Source of the DNA: an uncultured Oleispira sp.
Lineage (GTDB): Bacteria; Pseudomonadota; Gammaproteobacteria; Pseudomonadales; Oceanobacteraceae
Assembly (NCBI GenBank): GCA_913019965.1
Contig: CAJVZR010000019.1
Span: 1 to 56,561, forward strand
Direction: 5' to 3'
Length of the DNA stretch: 56,561 bases
The position numbers were made by a program, and so were the translations under genes. How positions within the stretch are numbered: the stretch's first letter is position 1; each line of letters begins with the position of its first letter. The notes beneath the pieces are model-generated. The model searched no databases. It was given only the letters and a program-made list of their open reading frames with translations, and had not been told where the DNA came from. Shown one piece after another: positions 1 through 6,760 of the stretch.

Positions 1-99
1 AGTCTGCGTGGAAAAAAGAAAGTGGAAGCACAATGGCAGCTCTACTGTATGGTTCATAATATTGAGAAGTTAGCGAATTACGGGCAGCTAGCAGTTTAA
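1..99 (+). CDS. Transposase, C-terminal fragment (cut by window edge)
   Basis: Frame 1 is open from the first base to a TAA at 97-99 and encodes 32 residues. It contains RGKKKVEAQW followed by YCMVHNIEKL, which resembles the C-terminal end of DDE transposases of the IS1182 type (basic RGKxKV, then W..YC.VHN..KL). The rest of the gene lies upstream of the window, so intactness cannot be judged. It sits immediately before an integron-like cassette array and probably belongs to an insertion sequence that landed in that array. Family assignment is from remembered motif similarity only. Confidence 0.6.
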   Translation, partial: SLRGKKKVEAQWQLYCMVHNIEKLANYGQLAV

Positions 100-256
100 T
101 AGGGCTGCTTGTAATGAGTTATAAGCATTTTTATCACTTATGTAATGATTTGAGTTGCAAGTTAGTAAAAATCTGGCAAATTGGTGCGTAAATAAATTTA
201 GAAAGATGGTGTAAGGGATTACTGGCTTGAATGAGGTTTTCCTACAGCCTCGTTAG
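1..256 (+). mobile_element. 3' end of an insertion sequence (boundary uncertain)
   Basis: The transposase tail ends at 99. About 150 bases without a gene follow, up to the first cassette gene at 272. The element probably ends somewhere in this stretch, perhaps near 240-256 (CCTACAGCCTCGTTAG). The other end is outside the window, so the terminal inverted repeat and target duplication cannot be checked. CGTTAG at 251-256 also resembles the right core of an attC site, so the exact IS/cassette junction is unresolved. Confidence 0.4.
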
Positions 257-271
257 TTGCCAAGGATATTT

Positions 272-787
272 ATGCAATTTCCAATAGAAATAGTTACAGG
301 TGTATTTGCTGGTATAGCAACAGCCATTATTATATTTGGCGCAAAATCGCTTTGGAGTAAGGCTATTTCTCCATGGTATACAGCATTACGTTACCAAGGG
401 GCTGATATTTCAGGCAGTTGGTATTCTAAGGTTGATGACTCGAAATTAAATGAAGGTAAAGGTGAAAACGATAAGCCTGATGAAAATGCAGGTGTTTCAA
501 CCTTTTCAATGATTCTTAAACAGAGAGCTCATAACGTAACAGGTTCAATGCAATTTTCATTTGATGGTGAGATCAAGAAATTTAATATTGATTATGAGTT
601 GTCAGGAGAATACTGGGAAGGATACTTATGCTTGTATTGTAAATCCAAAGACAAGCGAGCATTTAGTCAAGCCTCTATGTTTATGAAGCTCATAAGTAAC
701 GGAACAGGTTTGCTGGGTACATTCTCGTTTAGAAATGCAATCACTGATCAGGTGCATACTGTATGGCTTGGGCTAGATCGCAACTAA
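272..787 (+). CDS. Cassette gene 1: hypothetical membrane-anchored protein
   Basis: A 171-aa product starting at ATG 272, which has AAGGA at 262-266 just upstream. An in-frame TTG at 257 is a less likely start. The N-terminus (residues 1-25) is one hydrophobic segment beginning MQFPIEIVTGVFAG. The rest is a soluble domain with GSWYSK near residue 50 and many beta-prone stretches, which may be a small barrel. I do not recognise the family. The stop codon overlaps the left core of an attC-like site, as expected for a gene carried on an integron cassette. No promoter of its own was seen, so expression would depend on upstream read-through. Confidence 0.7.
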   Translation: MQFPIEIVTGVFAGIATAIIIFGAKSLWSKAISPWYTALRYQGADISGSWYSKVDDSKLNEGKGENDKPDENAGVSTFSMILKQRAHNVTGSMQFSFDGEIKKFNIDYELSGEYWEGYLCLYCKSKDKRAFSQASMFMKLISNGTGLLGTFSFRNAITDQVHTVWLGLDRN

Positions 788-842
788 CAAATAAAGGCAT
801 TGGACGCAAAAAAGCATGCGCCCATGCTTTAAAGCGTTATAT
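784..842 (+). repeat. attC-like recombination site 1
   Basis: A 59-base element begins CTAACAA (784-790) and ends GCGTTATA (834-841). These are complementary outer cores of the attC type. Inside, TAAAGGCATTGG on the left pairs imperfectly with CCCATGCTTTA on the right, leaving one unpaired G on one arm. That extra base is characteristic of attC sites folded as single strands. The site follows the stop of the first cassette gene directly and precedes the next gene by about 20 bases. Confidence 0.75.
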
Positions 843-860
843 GTTTTGAGTATTGAAAAT

Positions 861-1112
861 ATGGATATTGATAAGAAATTCATTTTAACAATTTTAGTCT
901 CAATTATTATTGGGAGTATTGTTGGTTACCTAGCTACATATGTGGATTTTTTACAGGGAATCATTGTTTTGGTTTCTGTCATATCATATTTAATCATAGG
1001 TGCTATCGGTATACCGATAGATGAACCATCACCCCTAAGATATAATTTTACCGCTTTTTCCATATCAGGGATTCCAGCTGCATGGTTGGTTCTTATTTTT
1101 TGTTTAAAGTAA
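861..1112 (+). CDS. Cassette gene 2: small membrane protein
   Basis: An 83-aa product starting MDIDKKFILTILVS at ATG 861. An upstream in-frame ATG at 816 lies inside the attC site and is rejected. The protein is mostly hydrophobic, with about three membrane segments (roughly residues 7-26, 30-50 and 66-82) and a short polar link containing IDEPSP. No family is recognised. It is flanked on both sides by attC-like sites, so it is most simply read as a one-gene integron cassette. Confidence 0.65.
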   Translation: MDIDKKFILTILVSIIIGSIVGYLATYVDFLQGIIVLVSVISYLIIGAIGIPIDEPSPLRYNFTAFSISGIPAAWLVLIFCLK

Positions 1113-1122
1113 TGTTCATGCA

Positions 1123-1196
1123 TATAACAAAGCCAGCCAGTATCGCCAGCAAGCTGGCTGGACTCGTTTCACTCGCCTCTGCTGGCAGGCGTTAGT
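1123..1196 (+). repeat. attC-like recombination site 2
   Basis: This 74-base site begins TATAACAAAG and ends GGCGTTAGTA, matching the left and right attC cores. It contains GCCAGC/GCTGGC complementary blocks that can fold into a long hairpin. Its first 46 bases (1123-1168) match 2108-2153 at 43 of 46 positions by my count, so the two belong to one repeat family, as in sedentary chromosomal integrons. Confidence 0.75.
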
Positions 1197-1204
1197 ATCT
1201 TATT

Positions 1205-1597
1205 ATGAGTGATTGGATAGAATTCGTAAGTGATCAGCCTTTGAAAACTGAGTTACTTTCTTGGAAGCGAGAGATTAAATATTGGGGTGAAGAGTCATTT
1301 CCTCAGACCGAGTTCGGCTATTTTTTAGATACCCCTCTTTGTAAGGTATTTGAAGAAGAGCAGGATGTTGTTCCTTTCCTTATAAGGAAAATACCATTCA
1401 AGAATTCTTGGGGAATAACAATAGATAGGCCGAACTCTTCTTCGAGTGCTTTGGCTGTGTATTATTTATTGACTTCGCTTACCTCGAAATCATGCAATTG
1501 GATATTGGCGGCAGATTCAGCAAGTAGGCGTGGGTTTTATATAGAAAGAAAAGACAATGTTCGAGTCGATGAGATACTTAAGGAATATTTGTTTTAA
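1205..1597 (+). CDS. Cassette gene 3: hypothetical cytoplasmic protein
   Basis: A 130-aa product starting at ATG 1205, nine bases after the preceding attC core. It has no signal peptide or membrane segment. The composition is acidic and aromatic-rich at the N-terminus (MSDWIEFVSD, KREIKYWGEE), with a serine-rich turn (NSSSSALAVYY) near residue 80 and a basic patch (SASRRGFYIERK) near residue 107. I do not recognise the fold. Small toxin-system immunity-like proteins are common in integron cassettes, but nothing visible here proves such a role. Confidence 0.65.
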   Translation: MSDWIEFVSDQPLKTELLSWKREIKYWGEESFPQTEFGYFLDTPLCKVFEEEQDVVPFLIRKIPFKNSWGITIDRPNSSSSALAVYYLLTSLTSKSCNWILAADSASRRGFYIERKDNVRVDEILKEYLF

Positions 1598-1604
1598 AAT
1601 GATA

Positions 1605-1696
1605 CTAACAAATACATGTTGTATCGCCACTTCGTGGCTAGGAAAGCTTTACGCTCGTTCCTCGCTTCGAGCTGCCCCAAATGTAAAGCGTTATAC
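1605..1696 (+). repeat. attC-like recombination site 3
   Basis: This 92-base site begins CTAACAAATACATGTTG and ends CAAATGTAAAGCGTTATAC. The outer cores are complementary. The inner arms TACATGTTG and CAAATGTA pair with a single extrahelical G, the usual attC asymmetry. The centre also holds a short hairpin (GCCACTTCGTGGC, 1626-1638). It separates cassette gene 3 from the GFA-family gene. Confidence 0.75.
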
Positions 1697-1711
1697 AAAT
1701 AAGGGATTACG

Positions 1712-2104
1712 ATGATAAATGGAAGTTGTCTGTGCGGAAAAGTTCGCTACCAATACAAAGGCGAGATTGAAGAAATCGCCATGTGTCATTGCTCACAATG
1801 CAGAAAGGCACAAGGTGGTGCCTTTGCCACAAATAGCCCAGTAGATACAGATAAATTAGAGTTTACTGGTGTTGAATACATTAAAGAATTTCAATCCAAC
1901 GAATTTAAAGTAAGAGCTTTTTGTTCAAATTGCGGTAGTCCTCTTTATAGTGCGAGAAGTGACGTACCGGATAAACGAAGACTCCGCATGGGTAGTATCG
2001 AATCCCCTTTCTCATGTGAGAATAAATATCACATTTATGCAGATTCAAAAGCACAATGGCATGAGATTACTGACGAACATCCAAAATTCAAAGAAATGCC
2101 ATAA
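1712..2104 (+). CDS. Cassette gene 4: GFA/CENP-V family zinc protein
   Basis: A 130-aa protein of the GFA family (glutathione-dependent formaldehyde-activating enzyme-like, CENP-V domain). The zinc ligands are visible: C6 and C8 in GSCLCGKVRY, C25/C27/C30 in MCHCSQCRK, and C71/C74 in FCSNCGSPLY. The length is normal for a single-domain GFA protein. Family members are small cytoplasmic zinc proteins. Some bind S-hydroxymethylglutathione, but most have no assigned substrate, so a formaldehyde role is not shown here. The gene lies between two attC-like sites, and GFA-like genes are recurrent passengers of integron cassettes as far as I recall. Confidence 0.88.
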   Translation: MINGSCLCGKVRYQYKGEIEEIAMCHCSQCRKAQGGAFATNSPVDTDKLEFTGVEYIKEFQSNEFKVRAFCSNCGSPLYSARSDVPDKRRLRMGSIESPFSCENKYHIYADSKAQWHEITDEHPKFKEMP

Positions 2105-2107
2105 ATG

Positions 2108-2166
2108 TATAACAAAGCCAGCCAAATTCGCCAGCAAGCTGGCTGGACTCGTTACAAGGCATTATA
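2108..2166 (+). repeat. attC-like site 4 with degenerate right core
   Basis: The left part (TATAACAAAGCCAGCC) is nearly identical to site 2. The expected right core GGCGTTATA reads GGCATTATA here (2158-2166). The single G-to-A change in the GTT triplet would be expected to weaken integrase cleavage. The site is also shorter than site 2, because the segment after the shared 46 bases is cut down. Confidence 0.65.
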
Positions 2167-2191
2167 AATATTCTTCAATAAGGCTATCAAC

Positions 2192-2443
2192 ATGAAAGTA
2201 TTCATTATCAGTTTGCTGGGTGTCTATATCACCTACAAAAATATGGACCTATTCTCGGATTCAATATTTTTATCTTTGGTTATACCGCTATTTTTTTGCT
2301 TCTTCGTATTTTTAGCGTTAGCAAAAATATTAATAAAGCTTTACAAAGAGCCGCTATATACAGAACCTACTGAAGGTGAAAAGGCGGTTATACGAACTTT
2401 ATTTAAAAAAGGAAGTCCTTTACGACATAGAATCGATGACTGA
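2192..2443 (+). CDS. Cassette gene 5: small membrane protein
   Basis: An 83-aa product from ATG 2192. There are two hydrophobic segments, at about residues 2-15 and 24-48, and then a charged tail (KEPLYTEPTEGEK onwards). No family is recognised. It follows attC-like site 4 by about 25 bases. No recognisable attC follows its stop codon, so it is either the last cassette or one that has lost its site. A second start codon (2436) overlaps its end in another frame but opens only a 16-codon reading frame. Confidence 0.55.
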   Translation: MKVFIISLLGVYITYKNMDLFSDSIFLSLVIPLFFCFFVFLALAKILIKLYKEPLYTEPTEGEKAVIRTLFKKGSPLRHRIDD

Positions 2444-2548
2444 CAAGGAAGAGAAAAAATATCAATGTCTCTCATGTGACTTTTAAATACATTAATTCTT
2501 AGCCCTAGTGATGTTCGACAGGTTCCACAAATTCTATCAAAGTAATGA

Positions 2549-2884
2549 GTGGCGGCATCAACTTTTCGTTTTATTTCTGTCTTTTCAATTTTGGTGTTAA
2601 CCGTTGTTCACACCAGATTGATTTTGATTGACGATCGCAGAGGTGACATTCTCACGAAATTGCATTCTCTTGATAATGGACATTTTGATTTCGATGCGTT
2701 TGAAGGGGCATTAAATCGTAAATTTCAAGGAGATAATTTTATGCCTGAGCTAAAATTATTCGTAGAGAGTAACGAAGGGCAGTGTAGAACGCGAAACCTC
2801 TGTCATTTCAATTTAACATCGTCTGTTTGTGCATCAACTATTTCAAAAATCAGGGTGAATGAGCTTCTTCTACGTTACTCCTAA
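2549..2884 (+). CDS. Hypothetical protein, GTG start, one membrane segment
   Basis: This is a possible 111-aa product with a GTG start at 2549. Residues 6-28 form a hydrophobic helix (FRFISVFSILVLTVVH). It is followed by a soluble part with acidic stretches and three cysteines (CRTRNLC and one near residue 93). No good ribosome binding site was seen, and an ATG at 2545 opens a different frame for 28 codons, so a frameshifted remnant is possible. It lies beyond the last recognisable attC site, at the junction with the conserved minus-strand genes. No family is recognised. Confidence 0.35.
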   Translation: MAASTFRFISVFSILVLTVVHTRLILIDDRRGDILTKLHSLDNGHFDFDAFEGALNRKFQGDNFMPELKLFVESNEGQCRTRNLCHFNLTSSVCASTISKIRVNELLLRYS

Positions 2885-2958
2885 ATACTGCCATATTGAA
2901 ATAATTGGTATTGGTTACTTCTTAGCCTTGTATCCTGTAGAAATATTCAAGTAGGTGT

Positions 2959-3543
2959 TTATTCATCACTAATTAATGTGACAATTTGTCGTTCTATATC
3001 ACCGTTTAACGGTTGAGCAGAAGACTTAAAGTATTGAATAGATTCCCTGTCTTTACTGATCAAAAACTTATTAAAATTCCATTTTGGTTCTTTACCAGTT
3101 TTATTGGTCAAAACTTTATAAAACGTATTTTGATTTTCTCCGGATACAACACTGGGAGCGATCATAGTAAAATTAACCCCAAAGTTCTTAAAGCACACAG
3201 TAGCAACGTCAGCTTCTGATTTATACTCTTGCCTAAAGTCATTAGAGGCAAATCCCACTACCTCGAAACCTTGACTTTTGTATTTCTGGTGAAGTTGCTC
3301 CAGCGCCTCAAACTGAGGTGTGAAGCCACATTTACTGGCTGTATTTACCACTAATAACACTTTATCTTTGAATGCCTTACAAAAATTAATCATCTTTTTG
3401 GAATGAAGTTTTTTTGCTTGATACTCCATGATTGGGTGGCAATCTGCTGATACTGGATTGGCAAAAAATAAACTAAATATAACAATCAGGCTGCATAACC
3501 CTTTGTGATATCTTTCAACCTGATTAGTAATATAAGAATCCAT
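2959..3543 (-). CDS. Glutathione peroxidase-like protein, exported
   Basis: A 194-aa thioredoxin-fold peroxidase. I chose the ATG at 3543 because CAGGG precedes it; an in-frame ATG at 3615 adds 24 residues. Residues 13-33 form a signal-like hydrophobic stretch (SLIVIFSLFFANPVSA), so it probably acts in the periplasm. The peroxidatic residue is a cysteine, C72 in NTASKCGFTPQ, not selenocysteine. The WNFNKFLI block supplies the conserved Trp and Asn. The usual NQF motif is NDF here, so the glutamine of the tetrad is replaced by aspartate, a variant I recall from other bacterial GPx proteins. In vivo the reductant could be thioredoxin or glutathione. It lies directly downstream of the photolyase gene on the same strand. 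Confidence 0.85.
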   Translation of the reverse strand: MDSYITNQVERYHKGLCSLIVIFSLFFANPVSADCHPIMEYQAKKLHSKKMINFCKAFKDKVLLVVNTASKCGFTPQFEALEQLHQKYKSQGFEVVGFASNDFRQEYKSEADVATVCFKNFGVNFTMIAPSVVSGENQNTFYKVLTNKTGKEPKWNFNKFLISKDRESIQYFKSSAQPLNGDIERQIVTLISDE

Positions 3544-3629
3544 ATTTTTACCCTGTAATAGGTTTATAAAAAGTATCATTATGGATGATACGATTTTAAT
3601 TCCCCTCCAGATCACTTTTTCAATAATAC

Positions 3630-5195
3630 CTACAAATCATCAAGGTTTTTTAGAAGTTCAGTTGCATGATTTAAGATGCTGGTTTTCTGTGCAGCCTCCA
3701 TACGCTGCCACGTTTTATAGGGGAAGGCCATTCTTGAATTTTTTTTGAATTTATCTTTATGCTCATCTAAAAAGTGCCAATATAAACTGTTAAATGGGCA
3801 GGCTTTAGACCCTGTCTTTTCTTTTACAGAATAATGGCAATCTTTGCAGTAATCGCTCATTTTGTTGATGTAATTGCCGCTTGATGCATAAGGTTTGGTA
3901 GCAATCAAGCCTCCGTCAGCTGAGAGTGCCATGCCTCTTGTGTTGGGTAATTCAACCCATTCAATGGCATCGATATAAATTCCTAAATACCACTGCTCTA
4001 CTTCATCTGGATGTAATCCCGTTAGTAGCGCGAAGTTTCCGGTTACCATCAAACGCTGAATGTGGTGTGCATAAGCGTAATCAAGTGATTGGGTCACCGC
4101 TTTACTCATACAATTCATATTTGTTTGGCCGTCCCAAAACCACTTTGGTAAAGGACGTTTGGCTTGCAGTGCATTTGTATTAGCAATATCGGGCATGTTT
4201 ATCCAATACATGCCACGCACGTATTCACGCCACCCGAGAACCTGTCGAGTAAATCCTTCTACTTGCGCAATATCAACGGAGCTGCCTGCTTGCTTGTAAT
4301 GGCCTATGGCTGTTTCGATCACTTCGAGTGGATGTAACATTTTAGCGTTTAAGGCAAAACTGATACGAGAATGATAAAGACTCCAAGCATATTTTGATTG
4401 CTCAGTCATCGCGTCTTGAAAGCGGCCAAAATTGGGCAAGCAGTAGTGACAAAAATACTGTAATAATTTTCGTGATTGAGCCCTGTTACAAGGCCACAGC
4501 AGCGTAGCCTCGATTTTTCCCAAGGTAGGTATATTATGGCGCTGCAAGCGACCGATTATTAACGATACATCGTTATCAAACATCAGTGGCTGTGGAATAC
4601 TAGCAAGATCATTCTTCTTAAAATGCTTACGATTGTCTGAGTCAAAATTCCATTGCCCTCCAACGGGGGCAGATTCCTGCATTAAAATATTAAAGCGCTT
4701 TCGCATAGCGCGATAAAAGTTCTCCATGCGAACATGTTTATCTTTTGTAAAATACTTAGGTATGTCATCTTTTGGAAGTATAAAGTGTTCAGAATCAAAG
4801 CAAGTGACTTCAATATTCAGCTGTTGCTTCACGTCTTTTTGAAATGAAAGTAGTTGCTGTTGTAACCGGTATTCATCAGGTTGCTGAATATGAACTTCAG
4901 AGCATTGATACTGTTTACACAATGCAATTAAGCAATCACAAAGGGTTGCATACTCAGCAGTGTCGTCAAGGGTTAGATACTCAACTTTATGCCCTAATTG
5001 TTTCAACGCATTGGAAAAATTCTCCATAGCCTTAAAAAAAGCGCATATTTTTTGAATATGATGCTTAACGTAATACTGCTCTTGATGAAGTTCTAGCACT
5101 AAATTTAGTACGTTTTGGTCTTTGCTTTTAAACCAACTATGCTCAACATTTAGTTGATCACCAAGTATTAATCGCAGTGTTTTATAATGCTGCAT
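3630..5195 (-). CDS. Fe-S bacterial cryptochrome/photolyase (FeS-BCP, PhrB-like)
   Basis: A 521-aa protein of the deoxyribodipyrimidine photolyase-related family. The N-terminal domain begins RLILGDQLN, as in this clade. Four cysteines that would hold a 4Fe-4S cluster are at C362 (NMNCMSK), C450 and C453 (YCKDC) and C466 (KACPFN). The spacing of 88, 3 and 13 matches that known for Agrobacterium PhrB (C350, C438, C441, C454). The FAD-binding region carries GNFALLTGLHP and IEWVELPNTRGM. Family members repair (6-4) photoproducts using light. It lies three bases downstream of the TIGR03643 gene, so the two are probably co-transcribed, with the GPx-like gene next. Confidence 0.93.
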   Translation of the reverse strand: MQHYKTLRLILGDQLNVEHSWFKSKDQNVLNLVLELHQEQYYVKHHIQKICAFFKAMENFSNALKQLGHKVEYLTLDDTAEYATLCDCLIALCKQYQCSEVHIQQPDEYRLQQQLLSFQKDVKQQLNIEVTCFDSEHFILPKDDIPKYFTKDKHVRMENFYRAMRKRFNILMQESAPVGGQWNFDSDNRKHFKKNDLASIPQPLMFDNDVSLIIGRLQRHNIPTLGKIEATLLWPCNRAQSRKLLQYFCHYCLPNFGRFQDAMTEQSKYAWSLYHSRISFALNAKMLHPLEVIETAIGHYKQAGSSVDIAQVEGFTRQVLGWREYVRGMYWINMPDIANTNALQAKRPLPKWFWDGQTNMNCMSKAVTQSLDYAYAHHIQRLMVTGNFALLTGLHPDEVEQWYLGIYIDAIEWVELPNTRGMALSADGGLIATKPYASSGNYINKMSDYCKDCHYSVKEKTGSKACPFNSLYWHFLDEHKDKFKKNSRMAFPYKTWQRMEAAQKTSILNHATELLKNLDDL

Positions 5196-5198
5196 CTA

Positions 5199-5456
5199 TC
5201 ATTTACTCTTATACTGAGTTGGACAATAGGCGCGTCCCACCAGAAATGTCCGCAGACTGAGGTGCTTGGTTTTTCGGCCACTAACGCGCTCGCGCCAATT
5301 TTTAAATGTTTTGCGTTTTAAGCAACGGCGCATGAAGGCAATAACATCAGGTTCAGTGAGACCATATTCTTGGAAAATAGCATCAAAAGGCGTTCTATCT
5401 TCCCACGCCATTTCAATGACTCTTGATTGATCAGCCTCAGATAACCGAGTTTTCAT
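5199..5456 (-). CDS. TIGR03643 / DUF2805 family protein
   Basis: An 85-aa basic protein. The N-terminal part looks like a small helix-turn-helix (SRVIEMAWEDRTPFDAIFQEYGLTE, residues 11-35), followed by FMRRCLKRKTFKNWRERVSGRKTKH. I recognise this as the TIGR03643 (DUF2805) family, which is often found beside cryptochrome/photolyase genes. Its function is not established. A nucleic-acid-binding or regulatory role is plausible from its size, charge and HTH-like pattern. It is the first gene of the photolyase transcription unit. Confidence 0.85.
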   Translation of the reverse strand: MKTRLSEADQSRVIEMAWEDRTPFDAIFQEYGLTEPDVIAFMRRCLKRKTFKNWRERVSGRKTKHLSLRTFLVGRAYCPTQYKSK

Positions 5457-5666
5457 TTGAGTTAGCCTAGTAGGAGTATTACTTTACTTACTCATAAAAT
5501 CTGATTTTGGATCAACTCACAGGGGATATATTTATAGGAATAGAGCGACAGCAACACGGGGACGTTTTAATCATTATTGAACGCAAAAGCAAAACAATTC
5601 TATAAATCTCAATAAGCACTTGCAATGCCCCTTCGCGCACACATTTATTTTCTATGAGCCTTGGCT

Positions 5667-6548
5667 TCACATAGGAACAAACCATAAATCTTTCTGCTCC
5701 AAAGGAGCCGTATCTGGCAACAACGGGTTACTAATTCGAAACAACTTCCTGTCTTTCAAATTTACACGGTCAATATCTTCTTTATGATATTTCAAGAATA
5801 GCGCTTCAAAAGATCCATCTTCAATCATCATTTTTAATCCTTGCTCAATACGCTGAGCAAGTTCGGGGGTTTTCAATGACGTAAAAAAATATTTCGGCCA
5901 TGGATAATATAATAAGATGCTTTCTTCAATTGCTAGATTCGGGTACATATCTTTTCGAGATTCATACTCTGAAGGCGCTTCATTAATTCCTCTAGAAAAA
6001 TAGTCAAAACGTCCTTTTAATAACATTCGAAATAAGCCTTCGTAGTTAGGCCCTGTCACTATACCAAAGTCATTTTCTTTGAAGACTTTTACATCATTCC
6101 AGATATGGCCTTGCCCGACTCTTAGCTGTTTTAGCTGCTCCACTGTTTGTATATTTGTAAACTTTTTCTGGTCTTCTTTTTTTATCAGAAATATTCGATA
6201 GCCTAATAGCCCCTTGCGAATAGGTATTCGAATCGGTAATAAAGAACTTTCACGTTCTTTAGATGAGGTGGTCCAAATCACGTTAACCGTATTTTCATCA
6301 TTCTTTTTCAAAAATTCAATCGCTCGGCCTACATTCATGCCTTTCGCAGGCTGTATTTTGAAAGGCCCATGAGTCACTATTGTTTTATTAAGAACATGGG
6401 TTAATAGGCTTATTGCGTAAATAAACCGTGTATCATCTTTTGATACGGGTGATGGGGAGTAATTAACCGTTAACTCTTGGGCGAATACAGGGAGTGCTAT
6501 GCAGTGTAAAATTAACCCTATAAGACTCGTTTTTAGTAATACCTTCAT
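5667..6548 (-). CDS. Periplasmic substrate-binding-like protein (SBP_bac_3 type), orphan
   Basis: A 293-aa protein with a clean signal peptide (residues 1-23, ending ALPVFA before QE). The body follows the two-lobe pattern of amino-acid-type binding proteins: an N-terminal lobe with TVNYSPSP, a hinge with LRVGQGHIW near residue 143, and a C-terminal helix region with LAQRIEQGLKMMIEDGSFEALFLKYH, typical of the family end. No permease or ATPase gene is adjacent, so it may serve a transporter elsewhere or act as a sensor partner. The 210 bases downstream (5457-5666) hold no gene. Confidence 0.75.
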   Translation of the reverse strand: MKVLLKTSLIGLILHCIALPVFAQELTVNYSPSPVSKDDTRFIYAISLLTHVLNKTIVTHGPFKIQPAKGMNVGRAIEFLKKNDENTVNVIWTTSSKERESSLLPIRIPIRKGLLGYRIFLIKKEDQKKFTNIQTVEQLKQLRVGQGHIWNDVKVFKENDFGIVTGPNYEGLFRMLLKGRFDYFSRGINEAPSEYESRKDMYPNLAIEESILLYYPWPKYFFTSLKTPELAQRIEQGLKMMIEDGSFEALFLKYHKEDIDRVNLKDRKLFRISNPLLPDTAPLEQKDLWFVPM

Positions 6549-6760
6549 CGCTTATTTTTATATCTCTTTATTCTTATACTACATGTTAGTGAAATCAGCA
6601 GATAACGCCAAGTTTATTGGGTCTTGACGGAAATAAAGGTATTTTTAACTCAATTGTATTACCCAATATAAAATAATGACAAGTACCGTTTATAACAATG
6701 AGCGCAATGTTAGCCGTTGTAATAAACTGTCAAAATATAAACAATAATAAAGATACCGTC

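Noticed and set aside
816..860. Earlier start for cassette gene 2
   Set aside because: That ATG falls inside the attC-like site. Starting at 861 gives a proper membrane protein N-terminus.
1123..2166. Repeated GCCAGC/GCTGGC units as a possible CRISPR array
   Set aside because: The copies are far apart, contain genes between them and have attC core sequences. There are no regular spacers and no cas genes.
1950..2195. Open frame overlapping the GFA-family gene and attC site 4
   Set aside because: It is a different frame inside a well-supported zinc protein and continues through a recombination site. Its translation has no recognisable features.
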